Assembly: GCA_016618085.1 (NCBI GenBank)
Contig: JABLTG010000058.1
Span: 37,578 to 101,577 of the forward strand
From: Neovahlkampfia damariscottae
Taxonomy: Eukaryota > Heterolobosea > Selenaionea > Neovahlkampfiida > Neovahlkampfiidae
Reading direction: 5' to 3'
Length of the DNA stretch: 64,000 nucleotides
The notes below the pieces were generated by a model. The model was not told the DNA's origin, did not search any database, and was given only the letters and a program-made list of their open reading frames with translations. Below, in pieces: positions 11,578 through 22,734 of the stretch. The position numbers and the translations under genes were made by a program. Each line of letters opens with the position of its first letter. Within the stretch, counting starts at the first letter, position 1.

Positions 11578-12802
11578 ATGAAACCTTCAACAAGAACATC
11601 ATGTTTTTTGTTCATTGTTTCAATTTCTTGTATCATTTTCTTAGGATCACATTTTCTTTTGTTTCGTCGTTTGACAAGACACAAACCAAGATATTATTTA
11701 AAACATGAAAATTTTGAATATAAAAAAGATCACATGCATGATGATTTATTAATCATATCAAATGCTAATGAATTGTATATGAAATTAGAAGGAAAAGAAA
11801 ATTTAAAAAAATATTCAAAAACAGGAGATTTATCTTCACAAACAACTGTTATCACTCAACTTTCCGAAGATCGTTTTTCAAGATTATTATCTTTAGTAGA
11901 AAGATGGAAAGAAGAAATAAGTGTTTGTTTATATGTAAAATATAAAATTGAACCTTATCTTTATGTTGAAAATTTATATAAAAAAAATCCAATTTTATTT
12001 CAAGACAGAATTAGACTTCATTTGGTGTTCAATAAAACTAAAATGGAGTACCCTTTGAATAGATTAAGAAATATTGCATGGGAGCACTCTTATACAAAAT
12101 TTGTATTTTTACTTGATGTAGATTTTATTCCAAATTCTGAAATTCATCACGGGTTGGATCAATTGCACACCAAATCACCTGAACTATTAAAGCAATTAGA
12201 AAATAATGAAATTGTGTTTGTTCTTCCTACATTTAATTATCTATGTCGTGATAACACCAGGATAGGTACTTAATTGTTATTTTTTATTGTTTAGAGACTT
12301 GTTGGACTTCAAATGAGATTTTAGGAGTTCATCATCAAGCAACGAAACCAAAAAGATGGTATCACTCAACAAAACCTTATCAGGTGAAATATGAATTATT
12401 TTACGAACCATATATCATTGGTCATAGAAATATGCCCAGATATGATGATAGATTTACCATTGGTAATGATAAAGTGAGTCATATTTATGAACTAGCTGCA
12501 GCTAAATATCAATTTTGGGTTTTGACCATTGGATATATTGGTCATGTTCCTCATGATAAAGATATCATTTGGTCTTTAGATCAAAAAGATTATAACAATA
12601 CTGCTGCGTGGTTGAAATTTTTAGATTTCACAAAATATGTTTATTTAAAGTATAATTATTTTAAATTATGTGGTGATCATGTATACCAGTAATCCAAATT
12701 TTTATTTTCATTGTTTTTTTTGGTAGTTATTCTATTCCTCTTTTAGGAGAGCATTGTAAAGAGATGTGGAAAATTAGAAACGAAAGAGAATCAAAAAAAT
12801 AA
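11578..12802 (+). CDS. GT49-like (LARGE/B4GAT1-related) Golgi glycosyltransferase
   Basis: Exons 11578-12265, 12295-12688, 12727-12802; 385 residues. A short basic cytosolic tail and one membrane segment (about 9-27) give type II topology. The lumenal part has PLNRLRNIAWEH followed by the metal-binding LDVDFIP, typical of the second catalytic domain of LARGE and of B4GAT1, which transfer glucuronic acid onto xylose; the actual sugar here is unknown. A conserved FYEPYIIG and a C-terminal HYSIPLLGEHC region follow. The start is chosen at 11578 because ATTGG ends only three bases before it. Confidence 0.8.
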
Positions 12803-13064
12803 TCAAAATTTTGGACATTTTGAATGGAAATCTTATCAAATTTTCAAGATTTGTTAAATCTTTCATTTTTTACTATTTTGGTCGATATTTTTTGTTATCA
12901 TTTTGATGAGGAAGAAGTTGGTATTTTATGCGGTATTTGCCGGTGTGAACAAGAATTGATTGGTCATTGGTTCAAAAAATTTAATCTTTTGTATATTCCA
13001 AGAATTTTATTGGTGGTTTATTGACAATCTGATTGGCCATTCTATTCCAACAAAAAAAATCCTC
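12803..13064 (+). other. Intergenic stretch with ATTGG boxes
   Basis: About 260 bases with no convincing gene. A 66-codon frame at 12824 has no family match and contains two ATTGG boxes near 12960, so I regard it as chance. ATTGG at 13032-13036, 28 bases before the next ATG, is the probable promoter element of the downstream gene. Confidence 0.4.
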
Positions 13065-13940
13065 ATGTATTGGTTGCTTATTATCACCTTAGTATTGCTT
13101 TTCGTGCTTCCTATTGTTTTTTATTGTATTTTCATTGCAGATTCAAGAACAAAAAGAACATGGAAGAACATCAACTTTCCAAAAATTCAAATTCAAAAAT
13201 TCACGGATAACTTTTACGTTTTTTCAGGGACAAACCCTAGTGATCCACTTCCAAGAAATATGGTAGTTTATAAAATTAACAATAAAGAACTTTTACTTCA
13301 TAGTGTCATCGCAATGAAAGAAGGTTCGGAAAAATTGAATTCTAAAATCTTTAGAGGACATGAAACAACTTGAATCAATTGGAATTCCAAAGATCATCAT
13401 TGTTCCAAATTCTTTTCACAACATGGATTATCCATTGTATCAAGAAAGATACAAAGACATCATTGTCACAACTCCTTCATTTTATGCAAAGAGTTTAAAA
13501 AATGTTGATTCAAGTATTGAAGATTGGTTGAATAAAAATGAAGAAATGAAACAAAAAATTATTATTCACAATCCAACAGAGGGTCAATTTGAATATTTGT
13601 ATGAATTCCGAATGGATGAAAATAGCGCAGCTGCTGTATTATGTGATCAAATGTTTAATCTTAAAAAGACAGGAGGATTTGCAGGATTCATACAATATCA
13701 AATGGGATCCAGTGGTTTTTTTGGTGTTTCATTCATTGGGAGAATGTTATTGAAATGTATGGGAAAAACTAAAATGTTCAAAGATGTAATTTTTTGTTTT
13801 CAACTTATATATTTTATATTTAGTGGTTTTCAAATATTAAAGAGAAAATTCCATGTTTGAAGTTGATATGTGTTGCTCATGGAGGTGTTGTCTCTGAAAA
13901 TTTGGATGATAAAATAAAAATTGCTTCCGATATGCTATAG
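13065..13940 (+). CDS. Membrane-anchored DUF4336-like (metallo-beta-lactamase-fold-related) protein
   Basis: Exons 13065-13323, 13355-13785, 13824-13940; 268 residues. An N-terminal hydrophobic segment (about 2-25) is a signal anchor. The body follows the DUF4336 pattern: a KELLLHSVIAM strand, LESIGIPKIIIVPNSFH in the place of the usual Pro-Asn-His segment, and a late AHGGVV strand. DUF4336 proteins are distant relatives of metallo-hydrolases, but the classic HxHxDH is absent, so activity is uncertain. The stop is TAG, with AATAAA about 10 bases further on. Confidence 0.65.
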
Positions 13941-14180
13941 CTGGCAAAAATAAAATATCACTTTTATTCGAAATGTATATTTTCACTTGTTAAAGTTGAA
14001 TATTGAACAATGACCAAAAAATACCCAGCATTTGAAATTCGTGTGACCAAGATTGATGAATTCCAACAAAAATAATGTTCTTTTCTTTTGAAAAGTAGAA
14101 TTTCCATTTTTCGCTTGATTTTAGACATTTATTTATACACCAATCAGATAACAGTTTATCAAAACAAAAAATAACTGATA

Positions 14181-15444
14181 ATGTCCACAAGACCTTCAAG
14201 AAAAAGAAAATCAGAAGAAGAAGAAAGTCCAAATAAGAAAATAAAAATGCCATACAAATGGGAAAAACATTCCGATACTCTTCACATCCTAAATTCATCA
14301 GAAATTAAACCAAGCACAAAAGTCATCGGTTTTGACATGGTAAAACAAACTAAAAATTAAAAACAAATAAAAGGATGATACTATAATCACTCCAAAAAGT
14401 GGAGCAAAATTCGCAAAAGGAAGAAAAGATTGGGTTTGGTTGAATGACTCCATTCAAAAGAAATTAAAAGACCTCAATGAAGAAGGATACAAAATTGTGA
14501 TATTTACAAACCAAGCTGGAATTGAAAAAGGAAAAACAAAATTACGAGATATTCAAGGAAAAATAGAAGACGTTATGAATGAATTAGGTTTTTGTATTCA
14601 AGCTTTTGTAGCAGCTGGTACAGATCAATTTAGAAAACCAAACAATACAATGTGGGAAATATTTGAAGAAAAATATAATGGCGGTATTACATTGGAAAAA
14701 GCAATGTACATTGGAGGTATGCTTAAAGAAAAAAAAAAAAATTGATTTTTTCACTTAGATGCTGCTGGTCGTAAAAAGGATTGGAAATCTGGTATGAAGA
14801 AAGACTTTTCATGTAGTGATAGAAAATTTGCAAATAATAGTGGAATTGACTTTCAAACACCTGAAGAATTTTTCTTAAATGAAACAGCAACTAAAAATTG
14901 GACTTGGGGTGAAACAGACCCAAAAGAATTTTTAAAAAAGTATTCTGAAAATGAATTACCTGATATTGAACCTGCTGAAGCACAAGAAATGATTATAATG
15001 GTAGGTGTTCCAGCATCTGGTAAAAGTACATTTTCCAAAAAATTTGCAAAATTTGGTTATGAAGTTGTAAATCGTGACACTTTGAAAACTGTTCAAAAAT
15101 GTGAAAAAGTTGCAAGAGAAGCTCTTGAAAATGGTAAAAGTGTTGTTGTTGATAATACAAATCCTGGTGTTTCTGCTAGAGCTGGGTTTATTGCAATTGC
15201 AAAAGAAAAGAGAATTCCAGTTCGATGTTTTCACATTAATACAGATATTGAATTAGTCAAACATTTAAATTTGTTTAGAGAAAGAACAAAAAATGTTCGA
15301 AGAATTCCAGATGTAGCTTATAATATGTTCAAGAAGAATTTCAAAAAACCAGATTTTGAAGAAGGTATTCAAGAAATAATTGAAATTGATTTTGTACCTG
15401 AATTTGACAAAAAGGATGAAAAATACTTTATTCATCGTTATTAA
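14181..15444 (+). CDS. Polynucleotide kinase 3'-phosphatase (PNKP)
   Basis: Exons 14181-14339, 14374-14716, 14759-15444; 395 residues. A HAD phosphatase comes first (FDMDDT at about 51-56, IFTNQAGI, and YIGGDAAGR spanning the second splice), then a P-loop kinase with Walker A GVPASGKST (250-258) and DNTNP. Together they restore 5'-phosphate/3'-hydroxyl DNA ends before ligation in nuclear break repair. The FHA domain of animal PNKP is missing; a short Arg/Lys-rich N-terminus probably serves nuclear import. The usual DxDGT is DxDDT here. CCAATCA lies 36 bases before the ATG. Confidence 0.92.
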
Positions 15445-15513
15445 TTTATGAAATAAAAATTTAACTTATTACTTTCTTATAATGGTCAGTTTTTTGATTG
15501 AATTTTTTGACCT

Positions 15514-17599
15514 ATGAAAATTATCCATCAGTTGTTTTTTGTGATTGTTGTTTGTACAATCACTTCAAAAGTTTTTGGTGAAAAAGTAACATATCTTCCT
15601 TTATATGGAATTCCAGATGAAACACAATATTCAGGACATCATGAAATATCAACAAACAGTTTTCTTTTTTACTGGTTCATTGAAAAAAAAGCAACTGATG
15701 TATCAAAAGAACCTTTAATAATATGGTTCAATGGTGGACCAGGATGTTCATCAATGACTGGAGCCTTTGTAGAATTAGGACCTTATAAATTTGATATAAA
15801 AAATGACACAGATTATAGATTAATCAAAAACAAAAATTCATGGTTGAATATTGGACATTTATTATTTATAGATCAACCTTTAGGAACAGGATTTTCTCAT
15901 ACTCATGATACTTATGCAAATACACAACAAGAAGCAACCAATCATCTATTTAATTTAATTCAAGGTAGATTTTGACATTGTTTTTAATTATTTTTAAAGG
16001 ATTCTTTAAAAATCATCCAGAGTATTCAGATTGTGACATTTTTATTGCTGGTGAAAGTTATGCTGGAAAATATGTTCCTTCATTGGCCAACAAATTTTTA
16101 GATGAAAAATTTCCATTCAAAGGTTTATTATTAGGAAATGCTCTTGTTCATCCTATTTATCAAAGATTGATCAAAGCAGATCAAGTTTATAATGCAGGTT
16201 TTATTGATTACAAACAACGTCAAAAACTAATCAACATTGAAAGAGAATGTATTCGTCACATGCAACAAGGATTCACAAATGAAAAAGAATCACCATGTCA
16301 TAATATACAAGAATATTACAAAATTTCATCAGGTGGAATCAATTTTTATGACATTACAAAATTTGATCCTTCTTACAATCGCGCAGTAATTCAAGGCTAT
16401 ATGAACAGAAAAGATGTTCAAGAAAACATTCATTTGAAACATAATACGACTTTTCAAAGTTGTTCTTCAGTTGTTTATGATCATTTCAAAAATCAAGTTT
16501 TGACATCATCAAGACCATTCATTCAAAGAGGTTTTTTTTTTTTTTTTATTTTTTTGATTTACTTTTTAGTATTGAAATCAAATATTAGAGTTTTATTGTT
16601 CAATGGTATTTATGATACTAAAGATTCTCATTTAGGAACTGATAAATATATCTTTGAATTAGATCCAACTTATTCATACACTCCAAGAGTATTCATGATT
16701 TTTTTTTAATTGATTTGTGATTAGAATATTTGGACAGTTGATGGTAATGTTGCTGGTTATGTTAAAGAAATGAAATATTTGACATTTGTGGCGATTCATG
16801 GTGCTGGTCATTTTGTTCCTTTGGATCAACCAGAGCATTCATTAGATATGGCAAGAAGGTTTATCAATAATATATCTTTTTGTTCAGAGTCTTCACCTTT
16901 GGTTACTTATATCGATGAAGATGGAGAACGACAAACTCAAAAATGTTTCATAGCTGACGAATTATGTTCTCTTTCGTGTAGAAATGGAAAATGTGATTCT
17001 AATGGTGAATGTGTTTGTAATTCAGGTTAGTTGATTCAAATTGATTTCTAATTGTGATAGGATTTACTGGATTTGAATGTGCTTCAAAATTAATTCAAAT
17101 TGAAGAATTCACTGATTTAAATGCTCAAAATGTTGTTATTGAACAACAAGAAACAATATTTTTTGAAATTAAACATTCTCGTGATGAATATCCAATGAGT
17201 ATTAATGTTATTGAGAAGTTTAACTCAACAAATACTATATTCCCATTTGGATCAACAAATAAGGTTTGTTTATCTGGATACAAAAAAAGAATAAAAAAGA
17301 CACCAGATATCACAAAATGTTTTGATGGAAATCCTTTTGTTATTCAATTGGAATCATCAAGATGGTTGATATCATTCTACAATGATAGAAATTCCAAAGT
17401 TGGATTAGATTTTCATGTTCAATATCTCAGTTCAAAAGTTGTAGGATTAAATTGGGTTTTATTTTTTGGTATTTCAGTTACTATTAATTTGATACTTGTT
17501 GCTGGTATTGTGATTGGAATAGTAGGAGTGACAATTTCAACATTTTTGAAAAAATCAAAATCCAATGAATTGGATTACGACATTCAATTGGATGAATAA
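15514..17599 (+). CDS. Serine carboxypeptidase (S10) with EGF-like motif and membrane anchor
   Basis: Exons 15514-15964, 16000-16530, 16570-16688, 16725-17025, 17061-17599; 646 residues. Signal peptide 1-22; oxyanion segment WFNGGPGCSS; catalytic Ser170 in GESYAG, Asp near 343 and His396 in GAGHFVP. Behind the peptidase lies one cysteine-rich EGF-like motif split by the last intron (CRNGKCDSNGECVC), then a beta-rich region and a transmembrane helix near the C-terminus with a short cytosolic tail. S10 enzymes remove C-terminal residues in lysosome-like compartments; membrane anchoring plus EGF is unusual. No exact ATTGG box occurs just upstream. The stop lies in GAATAAAA. Confidence 0.9.
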
Positions 17600-17632
17600 A
17601 AGATTTATTTTCAAAATTAGTTCTTCGTTAAT

Positions 17633-20538
17633 TTACAATTTAAAGTTCATCAAATAATCTCTTCTTTCTTGATTCAAATTAGTTTCACTCAAAATCATAT
17701 TTGATAATTTTTCATTTTCCAATTTTAATTTTTCAATTTCTTCTTGTTGGAAAATCAATTCTCTTTTCAAATTTGATAATTCATTCTTTTCCAATTCTTC
17801 TAATGCTTTTTGTGATTTCCTTCTTTCTTTTGTCATATAATCCAATAAATCCTTTTTCCTTTGATTTTGTTGAGTCAAAGTAGTAATTTGAGTAGAAAAT
17901 GATTGATTTTCTTCTTGTGTTGATTTTAAATCTAATTCTAATGTTTTAATAGTAATATGTTGCATATTATTTTTCAAATTCAAATTTTTAAATTCCCTCT
18001 TTAATTCATTTAAAATTTCATTTATTTTTGAATCTTTAAGTAATTCATTATTTTTAAGTGATTCAATTTGATCAAATATTTCTTCTTGTTTTGTCTTCAA
18101 ATTTTCAATATCTTTTTAAAATTAAAATCAAATCCATAATGAACTTACCATCAACATTCTTATTTCTATTAGTAAATAAATTCTCATCTAAATTTTTCAA
18201 AACAACAACAGGATCTTCTAATTTATAAATTTCTCTTGATTCAATAAATTCTAATAATTTTGATTCTTGAATGACTTCTTTTGATTTTCCAAAATATCTT
18301 TGAAATGATTTGCTATCATTTCTCAAAAAATGTAATAATAAATAATCAATTTCTCTTCGTTTTGAATTTAATCTATAAATTATAGTTGAACCTAAATTTA
18401 ATCTTTTTTCACATTCTTCTAATTTCAATGTCAATTTTAATTTTTCTTCTTCATTTTGTTTTATTGTATTTTTACCAATAGAACCATATTTATAATAATC
18501 AAATATTTCTTCTTCAATATTTAATAATTCTTCTTTTCCTTTTTCATAAAATTCATATAGTCTTTCAAAATTTGGTATTTTATTCTTCAGTTCTTTTGTG
18601 ATATTTTTTTTTGATATTAGAATCTCATTCAATTTTACTTTTTTATCCAATCCAGATATTAATTTATCAATCTCTTTTTGTTTTAAATGATTTAATTCAT
18701 TTAAAATGTTGATTGATTTTTCTTCATTTTCAAATTTGATTTTCATTTTTTTAAAGAGAAATTCAAATTGAAATTCGTTTGAGTTTGTGATGTTTGTTTC
18801 TAAAAATACTAAATGGAAGATTCGAATTTCTTCTTTTTCATTTGATGATGTAAATAGTATTAATACATCAGAAAACAAATATAATTCGAATTGTTTTTCT
18901 TCGGAAATTTGTTCGTCTATTTGTTGGAAATATATTTTTTTTTCGTAGCCAATCAATTGACGATGTGGTTGAATAATATTTTGATCAAAATTAATAAATT
19001 TTTCGTTAATAGTTTCAATAATTGAATTCATTTCTCTTCCTTTTGAAAATTTATCCAATAATTGATTCACTTCAATCATTAAAATTTCTGATTTTTTTAT
19101 ATCAGAATAATCAAAATGAAATTCAGGTGTATACTTCAATAACTCATGTAAAATCAATTGATATCTTGGTATTCTTTGAATTGGTTGAATTATCAAGTTA
19201 CTCAAATTTTCTCTTCCTTCTTTTTTTTTGATTTGTTTTAAACTTGTCGAAAAAGTTGAATTTTTTTCAATTAATGAATTCAATAAACTTTGGGCATCTT
19301 CAAAATTCGTAAAATAAAAAGCATATACTTTCAAAAAAGGTGCAAATTTTCGAAATATCTCTCCAATAGTAATTTTTCCTTTTGTTGATTTTAAAATTCC
19401 TTTTACAGCTTGTTGTCTTGGTGCAAATACAATATTCGATTTTTCTTCATTTAACACCGGTTTTACTTCAATTTTTTTGAAAGACAAAGATAAATCTGAA
19501 TTTTTCATTAACGAAATAGATTGATGAGTTTCCAATTCATCTTCTTCATCTCTTATTCGCTCACTCAATGATCCAGTATTAACTCTTTTTGGTTCAACAG
19601 TATCAACACCATCACTTTTCCTCCTTTTCTCCAACTCTTTAATTTTAGGTGATTTCAATCGTGGACTTCTTGGAGTGAAGAATTTTTCAATTAATCCAGT
19701 TCCTGAATTTCTCTTTGGTGATCTATTTTGACTAATTAAAGAGCTTCTTCTTCTTGATTCTTTTGCAATTTGATCAATTTTTTTATGTTGAAATTTCTCT
19801 CCAATTTCTTCATTTTTCGATGTTTGAAAAATATCTGTGAATGATTGTCGAACTTTTTTTCGAGTTTCAAGTGAGGGCATTGTTTCAATTTTGATTTCCG
19901 GTGTTAATTTAAAACTTTCTTTTTTTTCTTCTTCTAATTCTTCTTCACTATCTGATGTATCAGGTGAAGCAATATGAACAAATACTTCATCATCTTCATC
20001 TCTTTTTTGAAGTGCTATTTCATCTTTTTCCATGTATTCTACGATAACTTCTTTATGTAAATTAACTGTGGATGAATATTTTAATTTCTTTAAGGCTGAG
20101 ATTTTTGATGTTCTTCTATTTTTATTTTCTAGTGACTTTTCAGTCTTCAATAATTTCAAATTTTCCAAAAGAGACTTGTTAATGTTATATATCAAACCAA
20201 CTGTTTTTATGAATATAAAAAAAAGAGTACCATTTCCAAAAATAGAGTCTATTTCTTTGTCTGAAATTAAATTTTTTTTTTTCAGTTGAGGTTTGTATAT
20301 TTCAAGCATTAATGACAATTTTTCGACGTATTCTGTTTCTGTTTTTATGATTTCTTGAATTACATGGTTTCGATTTTTATTTATTTTTGAGAGCTCTATT
20401 GAATTTTTTTAAAAAACTGTTTTTTAATTTTTTTATTTTGATTACAAATTTTTATGTACTTCTTCTCCAAAAGATCAATTTCCATCTTTTTTGCAGGAGA
20501 ATCAAACCTTTTAAGAATTTTTCGTCTTTTGCTTCCAT
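17633..20538 (-). CDS. RhoGEF with IQ-like, DH and PH regions
   Basis: Exons 20538-20460, 20395-18149, 18111-17633; 934 residues. The N-terminus has an IQ-type helix (LLQKRWKLIFWRR) leading into the first DH helix (HVIQEIIKTETEYVEKL). The DH domain is interrupted by a roughly 250-residue Ser/Lys/Arg-rich insertion and resumes at FAPFLKVYAFY, with the signature IQPIQRIPRYQLIL. A PH-like region follows (LYLFSDVLILF), then long coiled coils to the end. It should activate a Rho/Rac GTPase at membranes. The first intron (64 nt) is one of the two longest in the window; its removal restores the DH start. Confidence 0.85.
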
Positions 20539-20723
20539 CGACAAAGAAACAAAACGTTTAAATTAAAAAAGTGAGATAATTGGTTTATTTTACGGTCAAA
20601 AAAAAATACAATTAAAATCAAGAATTTCAGATGTATGGAGTTTGTGGAATTATTGTACTTAAAATGGAAAATGGTGTTTGATTGGATTATTCTGGCTTCA
20701 GCAGAAAAACGGTTTAACAACAA

Positions 20724-20966
20724 ATGGCACTAAAATTCAAAAGGTTTTATCATGGAGTACCACCACAACAAAAAAGAAGAGATTTTTTATTGACTCTTGG
20801 AGTTATTTCTGCTTGTTTTGGTCTGTCTTTTCAAATATTCGTTTTGCACCAACACCATGAAAAAATAGATAAACAATTGAAAGACTTAACATCGTTAATT
20901 GAAGCAAATTCAGAAAATATAGCAAATAACACAAAATTAATAGAGGAAAGAATGAAAAAAAATTAA
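20724..20966 (+). CDS. Small single-pass membrane protein (paralogue of its convergent neighbour)
   Basis: 80 residues, no intron. A basic N-terminus (about 1-20) is followed by one membrane helix (about 21-40) and a heptad-like C-terminal helix (KQLKDLTSLI, ENIANNTKLIEE). I do not recognise the family; size and topology would suit a mitochondrial or ER membrane subunit, but that is a guess. It aligns with the gene convergent to it: RD..L...GVI, FQI.VL, then a spaced NI..NTK..E pattern. Its stop TAA shares bases with the neighbour's stop in one TTAA. ATTGG lies 38 bases upstream of the ATG. Confidence 0.65.
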   Translation: MALKFKRFYHGVPPQQKRRDFLLTLGVISACFGLSFQIFVLHQHHEKIDKQLKDLTSLIEANSENIANNTKLIEERMKKN

Positions 20967-21247
20967 GAACTTTTATTCAAAACTTTTAATTTTTCGAGTC
21001 TTTTTGTATTATCCACTATTTTTTGTTCATTCACTCTAACTTTTTCCATTAAATGTTCTATTTCTTCCTCTACTTCTGGATGCCATGGGTATAAGACTGA
21101 AATTTGAAATGCCAATGCACTTAAAGAAAAAATAACTCCTGCCCATTGCAGTGTGTCTCGTGTTGCTTGAAATCTCCTTTCTTTTTCCTCTCTGAATCTC
21201 ATCGTATTCTTTGAAAAATTTCTTTTGATGAATTTACTTATCAGCAT
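20963..21247 (-). CDS. Small single-pass membrane protein (paralogue of its convergent neighbour)
   Basis: 94 residues from the ATG at 21247; an in-frame upstream codon at 21277 is not ATG and was not used. Basic N-terminus with Arg/Lys and Phe (possible mitochondrial presequence), membrane helix WAGVIFSLSALAFQISVL, then an acidic, charged helix ending NTKRLEKLK. Similarity to the gene read towards it covers the membrane helix and the C-terminal helix, so the two look like an inverted duplication. Function unknown. Confidence 0.65.
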   Translation of the reverse strand: MLISKFIKRNFSKNTMRFREEKERRFQATRDTLQWAGVIFSLSALAFQISVLYPWHPEVEEEIEHLMEKVRVNEQKIVDNTKRLEKLKVLNKSS

Positions 21248-21325
21248 TGTGACGTATCGGTTGAGAAAAAGGAACAATTATCGTTGGCTAACAAATATCT
21301 CCAAATTAGGATATTCAAAAATCCT

Positions 21326-22313
21326 TTATTCCGAAATTTTTTTCAAGGAAGGATCAGTGAAATAAAACTTTTTTGCACCAAATAAATTCATTACTGTATC
21401 AAAAATACCAAATTGACCAGCTGTGATCAGTGAAATCATCACGCAACGTGTTGGTAATCCAACAAGACAAATTTTTTTGAATCCCATTTCTTTTGAAATA
21501 TTAACAATTCTTGACATTGTACTTCCTGAACCACCTGCTCCTTTTTTATTAATTTGACTCAAAATAGTATCAGCAGGATGTGAAGCAATAGCAGCAAAAA
21601 CTCCAGCGATTAAGCCTGCACAAATTGAAATCAATAAATTGAATTGATTTGTTGATGTATGTGGATTTCTATTGAGTGATTGATAAATCATTTCTGATGC
21701 TCTTCCTTGTACTACAAATTGTGTCATTACATAAGGAATTTGTTTGAAAACAATTGGAAAAAGACCTGAATAAAGTTGAGCAAATCCTTCATTTTTGATC
21801 ACTGTTGACATTCCTCCAATAACTCCTCTTGGAAAATTGGCATCTGAAACAGATTTTATTCTAATTGCTTCAAATGGACATAACAATAAATCACCAATGA
21901 ATTCAGCGAGACATGAAGCGCCAATATAAATTTTTGTTCTATTTTTCCATGCTTTTTCTTCACCTAAATAATTGGCCAATTTGATTTTGAAGTATTCTGT
22001 TCCTCCGAATTTACAAAATCCTTGAAGGAAATATCCATAATTTGTTGCACCCAGTCTTGTGAAATGTTAATTATTTTTTTGCAAACCCTGCTGTCAAAGA
22101 TTGAAGTCCTTCTGTTTTGTAAACTTGTGAAAATGTTGAAATCATCCCTTTGTTGTATTTTAGTGGATCAAGTTGCATTTTTGTTTTCACTACATCAATT
22201 GGAACTACAATGCTATGTGTGAATAAACAACAAATTCCACCCGCAACTCCACTCTTGGCAAAATAACTTGGTGTAAAACTGTTTTGCTTTATAGTTGTTT
22301 GTTGTGTTTGCAT
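21326..22313 (-). CDS. Mitochondrial phosphate carrier (SLC25A3-like)
   Basis: Exons 22313-22087 and 22055-21326; 318 residues. It has the three-repeat carrier fold with signature motifs PIDVVKTKMQ in repeat 1, PFEAIRIKS in repeat 2 and HPADTILSQINK in repeat 3. The subfamily-specific LGATNYGYFLQGFCKFGG block, created by the splice, and NYLGEEKAW match phosphate carriers. It imports phosphate with protons across the inner mitochondrial membrane for ATP synthesis, so the organism should have a phosphate-using mitochondrion. CCAAT lies seven bases before the ATG. The stop lies in GAATAAAG. Confidence 0.92.
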
Positions 22314-22734
22314 TTAACGAATTGGAAGGATGTTAAACCGAAACGAATTTCGTTGGTCAATAAATTTGTCCAATTTGAGCGAATAAAAAGTCTAAATTGG
22401 CAGTTTATAGAACTGTGTGTTTTTATGTTGTTATGGAACTTTTTTTTTTGAAATAATTTAATCTCAAAGCCAAGTTGTAGAATTTTTTTTTTTTTTCATT
22501 TCTTCAAAGCCTTCTTCTTTCTTGAGCTATTCTTGTGTGGAAGTTCTCGTCTTGATAACCATGGAGTTACGGTGAATGGTAGTTAGGAGTTGACAAAACA
22601 TTCTGCATCTGGAGAAATAAATGAATTGTCCAATGGTACTGGTTTTTAAACAAAACACCATTTTAGGAGAAATTCTGAATAAAATAAAATTGAAATTGAA
22701 ATGAACAATTGAGTTGGAGAACTAATTTATTAAT
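22314..22734. other. Intergenic region with a broken coding-like fragment
   Basis: No intact gene. On the minus strand, from about 22641 down to a TGA at 22496, one frame reads as plausible protein (ending in a lysine-rich KKKALKK) but is broken by an in-frame TAA. A different minus-strand frame gives a 44-codon ATG ORF. I cannot decide between a pseudogene, a tiny gene and chance. The segment at 22314-22400 carries the promoter of the phosphate carrier. Confidence 0.3.

Noticed and set aside
12824-13024. 66-codon ORF with several cysteines
   Set aside because: It has no family match, overlaps ATTGG boxes and the promoter region of the next gene, and lacks a normal gene end.
14015-14080. 21-codon ATG frame (MTKKYPAFEIRV...) between the DUF4336-like and PNKP genes
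   Set aside because: Too short to separate from chance; no splice partner or homologue could be identified. Ribosome profiling would decide.
20511-20723. 70-codon minus-strand ORF
   Set aside because: It covers the RhoGEF first exon in another frame and the divergent promoter; its composition is not protein-like.
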